A stretch of 64,000 nt of DNA, taken from assembly GCA_018398815.1 (NCBI GenBank), contig CM031601.1, positions 37,105,433 through 37,169,432 on the forward strand, given 5' to 3'. Source of the stretch: Conus ventricosus. Its lineage: Eukaryota > Mollusca > Gastropoda > Neogastropoda > Conidae. The notes below the pieces were generated by a model, which saw nothing but the letters and a program-made list of their open reading frames with translations, was not told the origin of the DNA and searched no databases. This document shows positions 1-12,739 of this stretch, piece after piece. Each line of letters starts with the position of its first letter. Within the stretch, counting starts at the first letter, position 1. Position numbers and translations under genes: made by a program.

Positions 1-240
1 CAGCCGTTTGCTGAAGATGTTATACAAAACAAAAGAAACTGTCACCCATCTGGTGATGTTTTAGATGCTATCTAAAGGGAACAGTGTCACCTATCTGTTG
101 GTGTTCTTGATATTATCTCAAAGAAAGAACCGAGTATCACCTATCTGTTGTTCTTGATGTTATACCAAACAAACAGACATTATTAACTGACTGTTGGTGT
201 TCTTGATCATAATGTTGACAGTAGTGATGATGATAATGGT
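1..240. repeat. Degenerate ~60-bp tandem repeat
   Basis: Three to four imperfect units share the phrases CACCTATCTGTTG and GTTCTTGATGTTATA. I see no coding potential. It lies in the part of the window beyond the last recognised HERC2 exon. Confidence 0.55.
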
Positions 241-299
241 GATGTTAATACTAATTGAGGTAGTAAGAATGATAAATGTTTTTTTCTAGATGATAATAC

Positions 300-1560
300 C
301 TTAGTGCTGGAATCTTATTACCAGACTTGGAACTCTCCACCCTCGTGGCATCAACATCCAAAAACACCATGTACCCATCCACCTCTACAACACCAGCCCA
401 CAATATCCTCCACCAACACACATGCACACTACCACACCTCCCACTTTACCTCAGACTTAAGTTACAGCCATCTTCCTTTTCCTTCTCCCTACACTCGCTG
501 GTCTCTCCTTTGCTGCATCAATCTACTCCCTCCCTACCCCCTCCCCCCTTTTCTTTTTGTTCTGTTCTAATTGTAATGTTAGCCTTTCCCTTTCCAGCCA
601 CTGTTATGTTTACTACTACTACTACACTTATCATTGGTCTTTCATCGTTATCATCATCCAACAGTACTGTTCGCTGTTTATTCATTGACCATTTCAACTC
701 CTTTCCACCAAATATTATTACTTATATCATTTCTACCATTCTTACTATCATTATTATTATCATCATTATCATTATGGCCATCATCATAACCATCATCATT
801 ATCAACATTACTAATGTCACTGTTGTTATTATTACTACCGTTGTTATCACTACAATAATACTTATAAATCGCTATGTCCTATTATAACCAATCCTATCAC
901 CAGCATTAATTGTTGAAGTAATAGTGGTAATAATGATATACAATAACTTATTAAAAAAAAAGAAGTGAGTGTGCATTTATGTGTGTGAGTGTATATATGT
1001 GTTTAGGGTAGGAATGTTGCCCTCCCTCCCCTCTTTTTTTTAAACCCTTTCCCCTACTTCCCTCCACCTTCATAGCATCAACATCCAAAGTAGCATGTAT
1101 TTATCCACCACCGCATCAGCCCACTATGTCCTCCACCAACACACTTATACTTTACATGATACATAAGTAACAGCTATCTTCCTTTCCTGTCCACTACACT
1201 CTCTCTATTTGCTACATCAATCAATTGTTCTCAGATATTATCCACTCCCTTTTCTTCATCTGGTTTTCTTTTAATTTCATATACTATCTCCTCTACAAGA
1301 GTTTACCTTCCCTCTTTCCTGTACATATCAGTGTGTGTAGTGTGTTGGTGTAGGTATGGGGGAGAGGGCCTCTTTCTTTCTTTCTTTCCTTTTGCCAATA
1401 GGAATGCAAGTCCTTCACTCATTGATCATTTCTATTCATTTCCAGCCACTATTATTATTACTAATATTACTACACTTATCACTGATACTATCATTATTAC
1501 CATCATCCAATAATACTGTTTGCTTTCTATTCATTGACCATGTCTATTCCTTTCAACATA
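300..1560. repeat. Diverged tandem duplication, ~740-bp period, with ATT/ATC simple repeat
   Basis: About 300-900 and 1040-1560 are two diverged copies of one segment. Both contain GCATCAACATCCAAA, TCCTCCACCAACACAC and ATTCATTGACCAT in the same order. The first copy also holds an ATT/ATC-rich simple repeat at about 740-865. The long low-complexity reading frames here (Ser, Thr, Ile rich) come from composition and I do not regard them as genes. Confidence 0.6.
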
Positions 1561-2070
1561 CTATTATTAAAAGATTGCTCATGGCAGTCGAGATCCACAC
1601 ATTTCGCCTCCCATTAGAAAGGGCTGGAGATAATTTTCTACAGGCCTGTGGCTTAATATTGGACACACGATAGGGCCCCACTCCCGAACAATTGCTGGAA
1701 GCGCGCGCACAACACAAGCCCTAAAGCAGTCAAAGAAGGGAAATACTATTCGCCTTTGCAAAGCCTGCTGTTCTCCCTGCTGATTTTGTGATAAAAAATC
1801 GAATTCAATGTGTTTTGGATACTTCTGTTCATCATTTTTGCTTGTTGCAGTTTCATATTGTCACAGCTCTGTAAAGAAGTAGACAGGAATGTCACTTTCG
1901 TCCAAATCTCCAGAATGCCATCGCCTTTAGAACAACTGGAAACTGGCCTTCTTTAGGATAAGTAAAATTAAAGCTTTTGGGGGGTTTTGGGTTGCAATGT
2001 TAACACTTAAATTTTGGTCTTTTTGGTGTTGGACCACTCTAACAACTTGTTGACAGGAACGCTTTTAGTT
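1561..2070. other. Nothing recognised
   Basis: Non-repetitive AT-rich DNA apart from a short GC-rich patch near 1670-1720. I see no splice-bounded reading frame and no known element. Confidence 0.4.
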
Positions 2071-2084
2071 TCAAATATTAAGTT

Positions 2085-2879
2085 TTTTTTTTTTTTGTTG
2101 TTGTTGTTTTTTTCTGTCCCAACCTCTGCGCCACCTCAGAGGCAGTGCACCCACGCCGCTCATTCCGACACCCCGTCCCAGCACAGCCGTCGCCCTGCCG
2201 CAGCCCCCGGCACCGGCAATCCACAGGGAGCAGTCAATTCAAGTAAAGGGCCCAACCCACGGAGAAGAACGCATCTGCTGGAGTCACTTCGGTGGGGTCA
2301 GTGGCGCCTGTTTGATCTAACATGCGGGCACCCCTACTACGCCCCTACGATGAAAATAATTGCTTAGTCGCGAGCTGGCATGAGTGACTCTCCCTCCGGG
2401 GGGCCCACCCCTCCGTCCAACAACAGCCCCTTCATACTCGCCGATACCGGTGACCCCGACGGACCAAACCAAGGCCAAAGTGAAGAGGACTAGGAACGGG
2501 CAGGGCATGAAGGCCACAGAATTTGGACTTTTAAATTTCTGCAAAAATTTAGGATGAATTAAGATGATGCTACGGATTTCCATTCGGTCAACTGACCGAC
2601 AACTATGAAGGGTGTACTCTACACTTCCTTTCTACTAATCCCGGCGTTCAACCGGGCCCCGGAGATAGGCACCTGCAGTGTTGGTCAAAATTGGAGCAAC
2701 ACTTCGATAACGCATCCATAAGGGATAAACTCAACTGTGTGGTCCCAGTCTTCCCAACGATCCACAGCAACTCAACCTGGGTGGGAGCGTCGGACAGAAA
2801 AACCCACTGCACTTGAGGGGATTCGAAACCCATGACCTCCCACCGGAGTCCCGACGTACCACTTCGCCATGGCGGCGGG
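2085..2879 (-). mobile_element. Long tRNA-type SINE (~800 bp), copy 1
   Basis: The element lies in minus orientation. Its tRNA-like head is at about 2830-2879, with an A-box-like TGGCGAAGTGG and a B-box-like GGTTTCGAATCC. Its poly-A tail reads as a T run at 2083-2096. A 14-bp target-site duplication, TCAAATATTAAGTT, flanks it exactly at 2071-2084 and 2880-2893. The body matches the element at 43460-44316 along its whole length, so this is a real dispersed family. At about 800 bp it is far longer than most tRNA SINEs. Internal reading frames look fortuitous. Confidence 0.85.
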
Positions 2880-3129
2880 TCAAATATTAAGTTACAATGT
2901 CATATTTCAGCACAACCACTAAAAGACTATACATAAGCTGGTTAAGGGGTGAAATTCATGTCTCTTGCTGTCTCATAAACCCTCCCATGTCTAGTAAATT
3001 TTGTGGTCCATTAACATATGTGTTTTTTCCCGAAGCAGACAACGGTTTTGTTGCCTCTCTGTCTGCTGCCTTTCTTCTTCTCTATTAACTGAATTTTGTA
3101 TCATGAAAGAGTCAGATTTTTCTCCCATG

Positions 3130-4010
3130 TTTTCTTCACTTTAGAACTCGGGACTTTTCTCCCTATTAATTCCTACGCAGGTGAATTTTCTCCTAAAAAT
3201 TTCCTTACAGCAGGTAAATTTTCTCCCTATTAATTTCCTTACAGAAAGGTGACTTTTCTCCTATTAATTTCCTTACAGCAGGTGAATTTCTCCCTATTAA
3301 TTTCCTTACAGCAGGTGACTTTTCTCCCTATTAATTTCCTTACGAAGGTGATTTTCTCCCTATTAATTCCTTACAGCAGGTGATTTCCCCCTTTTAATTT
3401 CCTTACACAGGTGATTTTTCCCTCCCTATTAATTCCTTACAGCAGGTGATTTTCCCTATTAATTTCCTTACAGCAGGTGACTTTTCTCCCTATTAATTTC
3501 CTTACAGCAGGTGAATTTTCTCCCTATTAATTTCCTTACAGCAGGTGAATTTTCTCCCTATTAATTTCCTTACAGCAGGTGAATTTTCTCCTATTAATTT
3601 CCTTACAGCAGGTAAATTTTCTCCCTATTAATTCCTTACAGCAGGTGACTTTTCCCCCTATTAATTTCCTTACAGCAGGTGAATTTTCCCCCTATTAATT
3701 TCCTTACAGCAGGTGAATTTTCTCCCTATTAATTCCTTACAGCGGGTGAATTTTCTCCCTATTAATTTCCTTACAGCAGGTGAATTTTCTCCCTATTAAT
3801 TTCCTTACAGCGGTGAATTTTCTCCCTATTAATTTCCTTACAGCAGGGAATTTTCTCCCTATTAAATTCCTTTACAGCAGGTGACTTTTCTCCCTTTTTA
3901 ATTCCTTACAGCAGTGACTTTTTCTCCCTATTAATTTCCTTACAGCAGGTGAATTTTCTCCTATTAATTTCCTTACAGCAGGTAAATTTTTTCCCCCTAT
4001 TAATTTCCTC
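3130..4010. repeat. 34-bp minisatellite, about 25 copies
   Basis: The tandem unit reads TTAATTTCCTTACAG then CAGGTGAATTTTCTCCCTA, with scattered 1-bp indels. On the plus strand every unit places an acceptor-like pyrimidine tract plus ACAG just before a donor-like CAG/GTGAAT. The array is about 250 bp beyond the 5' splice site of the HERC2 exon at 4257-4448, but antisense to that gene. A TG-rich tract follows at 4078-4140. Confidence 0.9.
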
Positions 4011-4256
4011 AACAACTTCCGTCCCCCACCCTTGTGCTTTTACTTACTAACTTACTGATTTTTTTTCTACCACTGCAGTGTGTGTGTGGGGTGTGTGGTG
4101 TGGTGTGGTGGTGTGTGTGTGGTGTGTGTGTGTGTGTGTTTGAAATGAGTTAGTGCCTATAGTGGCAAAGCAAAGTTGACTCCAGTGTTGGTTGCCTTAC
4201 CCAGCTCTAAGGAGGTCTGAAAAACAAAAGAACTGAGCAATTGAAGGAACAGTCAC

Positions 4257-4448
4257 CTGTCTGTTGAAATCTTGGCATATTTGGAGCCATGGTCCTCCTC
4301 CAACACCTGCATCAGCAGAGTGATCCAGCGTCGGGTGCTCAGAGCACGGGCACAGCATGCTGTCAGATGCCAAGCTTCGCACAAATCCAGGGTGCAACCC
4401 CGCGCAGATGCTGCTGACTGGCAATTTGGATGGCGGCTGAATTGGTGT
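4257..4448 (-). CDS. HERC2: HERC2-like exon, downstream of the Mib/Herc2 domain
   Basis: This is the last HERC2 exon seen in the window. The acceptor is CTTTTTTCAG at 4449-4458 and the donor GTGACTG at 4256-4250. The incoming phase (one base from the 18.6-kb exon) gives a sensible start. The translation contains GFVRSLA and RRWITLLMQVLEED, which match the part of vertebrate HERC2 that follows the Mib domain (as I remember the family). The exon is not open in one frame: to keep the match, one base must be skipped in the GGGG run just before the GFVRSLA codons and another just after them. The 192-bp length is also two bases over what the flanking phases predict. Sequence error is likely because the distorted block begins 450 bp away, but real decay cannot be excluded. 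Confidence 0.75.
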
Positions 4449-4743
4449 CTGAAAAAAGGGAAGACATGCAAATTAAAGCTGACACTAGAATGTGCAAACA
4501 ATTTCTGGATTAATTATTAATGACACATACAAACACTTCCCTTTAGCACCCTCCCTTTCTTACCCTCTCCCCACACTTCCTTTGTCAACATCCCTTCCAC
4601 TTCTCCATCCCCCTTCACCTTCCCACAAAGACCCTTCCCTTGGGAAAAAGCATGAAAAAGAAAGTCCATTCAGGTTGTTTTTATCATACTTCTTCTTCCT
4701 AAAATACTGGTTCACTCAAAACAGAGAGGTCACCAGCGCGCAT

Positions 4744-4834
4744 AAGATAAGATAAGATAATGTTGCTTATAGCCCAGCCGACCGCAAAGGGCCACATCAG
4801 GGCTGTACCACGTTAAAATCAACTCACCAGTCAT
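4744..4834 (-). mobile_element. 91-bp 5'-truncated LINE insertion with target duplication
   Basis: It carries only the 3' end of the window's main LINE family: the GATAA-type tail on the plus strand and the adjoining 3'UTR. The 12-bp direct repeat ACCAGCGCGCAT flanks it at 4732-4743 and 4835-4846, so it is a finished insertion and not a decayed longer copy. Confidence 0.85.
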
Positions 4835-4904
4835 ACCAGCGCGCATGTTAAAAAGTAAAATAACATAACATAAAATAGTGCGACTCAGACTGTTGGCCCC
4901 TGGA

Positions 4905-7900
4905 GCAAATTTTTGGAACAAGGGGCCCGCACTCGTTATTCAAGAAAAAAAATGCAAGGGCCCAAAATTCGGGCCCCGGGAAAAACGTTAAAATCGGGGG
5001 AAATTTTTAAAAATTAGAAAAGAAAATTATGCAGATCTCAAACTGTCTTTTCAATTTGTTTTTTAAAGGGGGGGATGCATTTGTGGAAATTTTGGGATGG
5101 CCCCCGGCAGTGGTTCCCACCCTTTCAGAACTAGGATAAAATGAATTTTAAGTGGTGTAAAATTTGATGAAAGGTATGCAAAAATTTGACCCCACCCCTG
5201 GTGAACTTTTATTAAATTACTAGTTTTTTAAATTTGGAATATAAATTAGTTTAGCTTTTTCCTTTTGAAAAAGATTTTAAATTTTTTGAAAAAAAGTCTT
5301 CTTCTTTTAAGGGTTTCCATTCAAAATTTCCCTCGGGTTCTTTTTGTTTTTCCCCCTTTTCTTTGATGGGGTTTTCCCGTAGGGAACCCGGGTCTGCTTC
5401 TTCTGTTTCTTTTCGGGTTTTCAATGCCCTTTAAAGAAAAAGTTAATTTGCTTTTAGCCCCCCGGGCCGAAAAGGGGCCCACTTCAGGGCTGTCCCACGT
5501 TAAAATTCAACTCCCATATAAAAAAAAATAAATAAAAAAAAAAAAAAAATAAAATAAAATAAAAAATAAAAAAAACCACTTTCATACATCTATTAAAGGG
5601 AAAATCGTCTACAAAAGCCCAGAAACTTTGAAAAAAAATCTTTCTTCCGAAAATCTTAAATAGTTTGAAAAATTTTTTAATTTCCTTCAAAAATAAGGGA
5701 CCCAAATCGGGGGAATCCCTAAAAAGGATCTTCAGGACTCCGCTTGTAAAAATGTTTGTGTCTCAAATCGGGGCAAGCCCCCAAACACTTTTAAAAGAAA
5801 TGTTTCATTGTGAGTGGCGCATGAAATGAAATGAAACCAGGGGAGCTTCTTCACTTTTTTAAAAGGGGTAAGCAGGGGTTTTAAATTTACGTTTGGGGTG
5901 TGCACCCGGGCCCCAAGAACGTTTCCTCTTTGGACCCCCCGACGGGGGTTGGGGGAAGCCCTTTAAGGTTTGGGGACGGTTCTGAAAGATTTTTTACTTT
6001 TCGTGTTTTTCCAAAATTTCCTTTCCTTTCCAGAGGTCTTCACTTTAATCGTTAATTTTTGGGTTTGCCATTGAAAGGGGTTTTTTTTTTGTTGGACAGT
6101 TTTTTTTGTGGGTTCTTGGTTTAAAACATTAAACCCAAATTCCCGTTCCGCCTTTGCCCCCTTGACTGGAAACCCAAGAAAGGGGTTAAGGGGTTGAAAC
6201 CGGGCCCGCCTTTCATTTTTAAAAAAAATTTTAAAAAAGTAAAATTCTGGTTGCTGAGGGTTTTGCCGGGCTATAGCCCCCAAAAGTTTGTTTTTGCGAA
6301 ATAGGGCAGAACCAGATTGCCCCTCTTCGGATTGGGGTTTATTTCAAAGAAAAAACCCAAAGGAACTAATTCCATCAGTATTTAAGGGAAGAAAATCCTT
6401 GTAGGTTTTGGGGTTTAATTTAAAGTTTGGGGGGCCCCCGGGGCAGTAGGCGGACTTTTTCGATTTGGAAAGGGCAAGGGGAAAACTTTTTGGGGTTAAA
6501 GGGAGCGGTTTTTTGGAACGGGTGTTTGCATCCCAAAGCCTTTTTTACGCCGGAGCGGGTTGGATTTTGGAAAATTGAAGGATGAAATGAATCTCCTTGG
6601 GAAAAAAGGGCCCGGGGGGTTTGATCCGGAAACTTGAAAACCCGAAAAAAATCCTAGGTCTAGCCCTGCTTTGCACATGTGGCTGCATACGAAGACCAAA
6701 ACGGGGGAAATACAGTTAGGGTTGGTTTCAAATTTTTGTTTTGAAACTGGGGGCAAAGAACCAGAATAGGCGGATTCTGGGGGGGTTTTTGAAAACAGTT
6801 TGATATAAAAATTTTTGGGGAAAATTTTCGCTCGGGGGGAACGTGAGGGTTTTCACCTCCCTCTGGTAAGGCGTCCCGGGGGTGGTGGTTTTTCGGAAGC
6901 TCCAAGACAGGGGAAGACCCCTTGATGGTGGATAGGGTAAAAATTTGGGGGGGGGGAAGGGTCTTGAGGCCTCCCCAGCAAAAACCCTAATCCCAAATTT
7001 TGGAACGGCCAAGGCTCTGTAGAGGTGCAGAAATTTTTTCTTACCCAGCCCCCCCAAGTCGGTGTGTGCTCGTAACCGAAAAGAATATTCAGAGCTTTTG
7101 GCAAGAAGTTTTGAGGTTTTTGGGTGGGGTGTGAAATTGAGTTTTTTGGGCAAAAATTAAAATCCCAGGGGGTTTTTTTCCCTTTTTTTACAACTGGAAT
7201 GGTGGGGCTTGTCTAGAAAAATTTCAGGTCATCAAAGAATCGTGTTTTTTTGGGGGGTTTTTTTGGGCCTGAGGGCTTGGGTTTCGGGAGAAGGTAAACC
7301 CGTTTTTCCCCGGCCCCCTGTTAATTTTTTTGAAGCAAAGTTGGAGTCGCGCTTTTTACCTGTAGTAAGTTGTTTCTAAAGTTAAGCGCAAATTTTTCAA
7401 CAAAAAGAGAGAAGGGGCTCGGGAAAGGTTTTCCCATTTGGATTTGGCTTTTTTTTTAATTTTGAAAAGGGCCCCGGGAGGAAAAGGGTGCTCCCCCCGG
7501 GGAAAAACCCCCCCCGGCCAAAATGAATTTTCAGAGGTGTGTGGTGCCAACCGAAAGGGCTGTCGTTCGGCTTAAAAAGGTTTTTTTTTATGGGGCGGGG
7601 CCCGAAAAAAGGTGCAGGTCCTTTAGGGGCCTGTTTTCCAAAAAGGTCGTACGGGCCCTTTTTGAGGGGTTTTAAAAATGCGAAATTGGGGGTGGGTTGT
7701 TAAGGGGCAAATTGGGGATGGGGTACCTGGGATTTTTGGGAAAAACCCTCGAGTGGGGCTTCCCCGGAAAAACCCCCAATGTTCCTGGCCAAAAAGCCAT
7801 CGGTTTCCGCTTTCCCCTTTAAAACGGGGGTTTTCCACTTTTCCATCAGCTTAAGAGGGGCTGGTCAGAGCGATTTTGGGGGGGATTTGGGGGTGGGAAA

Positions 7901-10900
7901 GGGCCCTTTTCCCGGCGTTGGAATGGGTTTTTGATGGGAACGCCCGGAAAGGGGGAAAGGGGGCCCGGGGGGCCGTTTTTGGGGGGTGATTGGGGAGAGT
8001 CTGGAGACGCTTTGGAAAATTGGGGTTTACCCCATTTAAAGGATTTTCTTGTCCAGGGGCGGGAAGGGAGGGGTGGTTTTTTAAGTTTTTAAGTTCAAAA
8101 AATGGAAAAAAGGGGATTTAGGCGGGGGTTGGGGGGCTGGGGGTGGGGGTTGAGGGGGAAAATTTTTTTAAATTTTTAGGTTTTTAAAATTTGCTGGGAT
8201 TTTTTGGTGGTGGGATTTGGGGGGTGGGTGGGCCCAAAAGTTTGGGGGGGCCCTTGGGGGGGGGCAGTGATCGAGCATTTAGCAAGTTTCAGTGTTTTTG
8301 GGGGGGGTGGGTTCTTTCCCTTTTATTTTTTTTAAGGGTGTTTTTAAATTTTTTTTGGGAATTTTAGATGTCAGCCTGGGGCAGAAAATTTCTCCGGACC
8401 GAAGTTTTCTGTTGGGGGTTTTTGTGGGATTTTCCCGGGGCTGGTGGGGTTAGCGTTGGGGCCCCCGGGGGTTTTGGGATACCCCACGCTTTTAAGGGCC
8501 CTTTGGGGGAATTTTTAAAATTTGGGGGGGGGGAAAATTTTTGAATTTTTGAACCAGGGTGTTTTGTTTTTGGGGGTTGTGGTAGAATTTTTCCGGTTTT
8601 TACCGGTTTTATCCCCCCAGGGTTGTTTTTTTATTTTTTGGTTTTTTGGAAAGGAAAAAAAAAAAAGGATTGGAATTTTGAAATAAAAATTGGGAAATTT
8701 AAAACCCGGTTTTTTCTTTTTTTATTTGGGTTAGTCAGGGTTCGTGGGGTTCGGGGTTTTAAGGGGTTTTAAAGGGCAAAAATGGGGAAAAAAGTAAAAT
8801 TGAAAACAGCCCTATTTCCTTTTTTGTAAAGGGGGGTAAAAAAATGACCCCTTTAAATATTTTTTTAAAAACCGGAAAGGGGGGGGAAAAAATTGGGTGG
8901 AAGAATGGAGGTTTTTAAGGGGAGGGCCAAAAACCATCCCCTTTCCAAAAAAAACCAACACCCAAAACAAATTTGAGAAAAAGGGCATCCCAAAAAAGCA
9001 GACCCCCCTGGATGTTTAACTGAAAATAACCCAAAAAAAGGATTTGGGGGCCGTTAAGTACCCAAACAGCAAAAAGGTCGGGAAATTCTCCCGATACGAC
9101 TGAAAGGGGCCCCGACGACAAAGGGACAAGAAAAGGGGGCAGATACAGTGAGCAGATTTTTGGGCGTCTTTTGGGGAGGGGGGACTTCGCAAATACAAAA
9201 CCCAAGGGGAGGTTGTTTAGGCGGCAGGGAAATAAACGGAAAGTTTTTTGGAAAAGAAGGGCAAAACCACCAGAAAAAGTCCCTTTGGTGGATGGTGAGG
9301 GGTTTGGGGTTTTTTCATTAAAAACCAAGGGAAAAAGGTTTAAAGGTTTTTCTGGCTTTTTTAATTTGTGTTTTCCCGAAGAGCCCCCGACGGAAGGTTT
9401 TTCCCGCCCTTTACACAGGGGCTGCCGTCCCCCCCCCAAATTTGGAATTTGGCCAAGGATATTTCCCAAAGGAAATTTTTTTTCTATCCTTTGGGGCAGG
9501 GACGAAAAAAAACTTTTTTTAATTTTCACCAGCAAGGCCTTTCATTCCTTTTCAACAAACTCCAGTTTGAGGAGCTGGGAAATTTGTTGGTGTTTCTCTC
9601 CGCTTTTTTCTCTCGATCTTTTTTAATTTTTTGGTGGGTTTTTTTTAGGCGGGAAATTTTGTCTTAAAATCCCAAAACCACCAGTCCCCGTTGGGCGCCT
9701 GCAGGGTTTCCCTTTTGGGGGATTTTGAGGGGGGGGGACCTTTTCTTGTTTTTTCAATAACTTTTACTTTTTGCCGCCCCGAAGGGCCTTTTTAATTTTT
9801 TGCCCCCCCAATTTGGGTTTTGGGGGGGGAGTAGGTTTTGAAAAACCCGGGAGTATCTTTAAGGCGGGTTTATGCTGGAGCTCGTCGCCCCTTTAAATTT
9901 CTGCCCGGGCTACAAAAGGTGGGTTTCCCGGCTCTCTTCGCAAAAGAGGATTGACCCCTTTCCCCCCGGATCTGACTGTCGTTGGTTCGTAAATGCGGCT
10001 TTCAAAAGGAGAGCCCCCGCCTCGGGGGTTGACTTTTCATTACAATTTTTTTCCTCAAAAACGGGATTCTCTGTTCATCTTTATTTTTCTGAATTTCCTT
10101 TTCCTTCAAACCAGGTTTGGGGGGGTCTTTGATGGAGATGGGGTTTCTTGCCTCCACAGTTGGCACCAAAGGGGGTGGGCTGTCAACAAACCCTGGTGGG
10201 GCTGGCTGGGAGCGGTACCACCCCCCTCTTCTTTCCCTGCAAACGTCTCTACCCTGGAGAACCTTTTGGACTTGGAGCGCCCTTGAGGGGACGGGATGTT
10301 TTTGGGGACCTGAGGGCTCTAGGTAGCCCACCGTGATCGACTCCCGGGTTTGGGGGAGGGTAGAGCAAAGGTTTTAAAAAGAGGGTTTTCAAAATTGGGG
10401 GCTTGGGCATTTGCCTTTGCGTACATGCACACGATGAACGTGGGGACTCCCTTTCGATGCCAGTTCGCTTGATTTTTTGCCTCCCACAAACCCCCTTTTG
10501 ATCTCTGAACCCCCATTACTCCCTGGAAGGTTCAAAGTTTTGTGCGGGAAAACCCCGACCCGGGCGATCAATCCCAACGTCGTCGACCCCTTAAAAAGTT
10601 TTCAGAGTTTTGCATCTTGGAAGGGCACTCAACCCGAAGGGGAAAAAGTTCCCGTCTTTTGACTTCTTTGGTTTGCCGCTTGAGGGCCTTTTTTCCTTTC
10701 GCGTTCGCAATAAGGGGCCTGGGGGCCCATAGGGTCTATCTTCATCCGTCCCCCAAACCAAAACGCCAAATGGGGCCCGAAGCCTGAAAAGGTTTTTTTG
10801 GTTTTTTTCTCACGTTCGAGTCCCTTTTTCTGTGTCCGTTTTTTGGGAAATTTGCCTGTATCTTTTTTTTGTTTTTGTTGCCAGTTGTTTTCATTAAAAT

Positions 10901-12425
10901 TGTTTTCCCCTTTTTTCCCACCCACCCCCGTTTTCCCCCAAAGGGGGGTGCCCTTTTTTTAAAGGAAAACCCCGTTTATCAGGGCACCAGGATTTCAAAA
11001 GAGTTTTACCGGTCTGAAAAAGTCCCGCCCAGAAACTCCCCAAAACCCGTTTGACCCCAAGGCCCCCGCCCCCCTTTTTCCCGGTAGGGCATGCCCGGGA
11101 CCAGCCCCCTTGATCGAAGTTTGGGCCCCTTCAACCACCTGTTAGGGAAAAAATAAGGGGCCAAAAGGTGTGTTTTACTTGATGAAACCCCCCAGTTCCC
11201 CTAAACGGTCTCAACCCCCAGGTTTCCCATTCTTTCCCCCCTCAAAAGGGGCCCCACCGACGGAAAAAAAAGGTGGGCCTCAAGAAGACCACGAGGGGGA
11301 AAAAAAAGGGGTGAAAAGAAGGCTGAAGGGGGGGGGGGGGAAAGAAAAAATCCGTTAAGAAAGGGGGAAAACGTAGGAAAAAGGTGGGTTTTCTTTTTTG
11401 TTGGGGGCCCCCTCCTAACCTTTCGCATGGGAGGTCCCTACCCGGGGCATCCATTACTACCCTTTTAAAGCTTGGCCAGTCAGCATATTGGTTTACAGGG
11501 GTAGGGAGGGGTTCCAAAAATTAAACCCCCCCGCCCGTTTTTTTTGATGCCCCCGTCGCAAAACCCAAAAGGAAACCAGGACACGCAAAAACCCTCCCAC
11601 CAAAGGCGGTTGCAACCCCCGGGGGATCAATTTTCCTTTTAGGAAGGTAAAGGGTTCCCAAAATGGCAAAAACCCTATTCCGTAAAGGGGCTAACCCCGT
11701 GTTTTGTAGCAGTGTTTTTTAACCTTTTGGGGGGGAGTCATTGTTTTTCCTGTTTAAAAAAGCTAAAATTTATTGTTTTTTCGTATAAGAAAGTAAAAAT
11801 TTTTTATTTGCTTTTTTAAAATACTAAATTTTTAAGGGTTTTTTCCTTTGTGCGGTTTTTCTATAATCAGCCTTAAAAATTTTGCGCTTGGTTTCTTTAA
11901 GAATAGTATTTTTAATTGAATTTCTGATCTAGTTGGTGGCGTTTGTTACATATACGCAACATTGGCACTTTGGGGATGAAATTTCCATTTTCCCAAATTC
12001 TTTCCCACTCTTGTTAAAGCGTTTTAAACTTTTGTTGAAAGCTTTTATCATTCTTTTTTGATTGGGTTTTATATATAAGTGTATCTGCAAAAAGCCCTTT
12101 TTGTAGTTCCGGAGAGAGATTTCTAATTAGTCAAATTTTTATAAATTTTTAAAAACAAGGGCCCCGTACGTTCCCTGTGTTTCACCCGACAAAGACGGTT
12201 TTTTCAATTTGGGGTGACGACCCCTTTTCCCCAAAAAAACTTTCTGCGGGTTTTCCCCAAAGAGGTTTTATCTTGCCCATTTTAGCAAAAAAACCGCAAA
12301 GCCGTGTTTTTCTTTTTTTAACCCCCTTTTTACTCAGTTTCTCTGGGCTGCAAACTTCCCCCAGATTTTTAGATTCTTTTTTCTGGTTTTAGGGGCCCAA
12401 AAAAAGGGTATGTGTGTTTTTTAAT
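4905..12425. other. Low-quality (homopolymer-smeared) sequence block
   Basis: Runs of G, T, A and C are greatly inflated, and bases often copy their neighbours. Comparison with the clean LINE copies at 34-36 and 55.8-61.7 kb shows the same order of motifs with dense substitutions and indels. The distortion covers the LINE and both flanks, so it follows a stretch of assembly and not one element. No reading frame here should be trusted. Flanks 4905-5435 and 11626-12425 hold nothing else I recognise. Confidence 0.85.
5436..11625 (-). mobile_element. Full-length LINE copy (I-group, same family) in distorted sequence
   Basis: The 3' end at about 5436-5520 corresponds to the conserved LINE 3'UTR (CAGGGCTGTCCCACGTTAAAA). 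Phrases of the RNase H and RT region recur at about 5950-7150, for example TACGAAGACCAAA and GATGGTGGATAGGGT. The endonuclease region lies near 8900-9600 and ORF1 near 9800-10800. The 5' end at about 11590-11620 (GGTTGCAACCCCCGGGGG) matches the 5' terminus of the copy at 55771-61736. The length of about 6.2 kb agrees with that 5966-bp copy. Coding capacity cannot be judged because of sequence quality. Confidence 0.75.
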
Positions 12426-12739
12426 TTTTGGGGAATGTATGTGAACCGCTAGGAGAAAGAAAATTGGCAGACAGTTTCAGAAGAGCATGCACTTCACTTT
12501 GAACTCTATTTTGTCTGTCTTAGAGATATAGGTCATGTCACTGTCACCAAATTGTCACCAGACACGTGAAATTTTATGATGACAATCAAGTTTACTACAG
12601 CATGCAAGCATGCGCAGTCACCATGCTGATGCAGGCTGTTAGTGTAAGATGAAACCTGAGGCCTACCTGACGTAAACCATCTGCTGCCTGGCAGTACAGG
12701 TCCCACTGGTTGTCCCACCAATGTCATACAAAACTTATC

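Noticed and set aside
2014..2833. Reading frames on both strands within 2.0-2.8 kb
   Set aside because: They fall inside the SINE and are not conserved as frames in the second SINE copy.
5484..11517. Many reading frames of 60-206 residues in 5-11.5 kb
   Set aside because: They lie in distorted sequence of a LINE copy; inflated homopolymers create Phe, Pro, Gly and Lys-rich frames without meaning.
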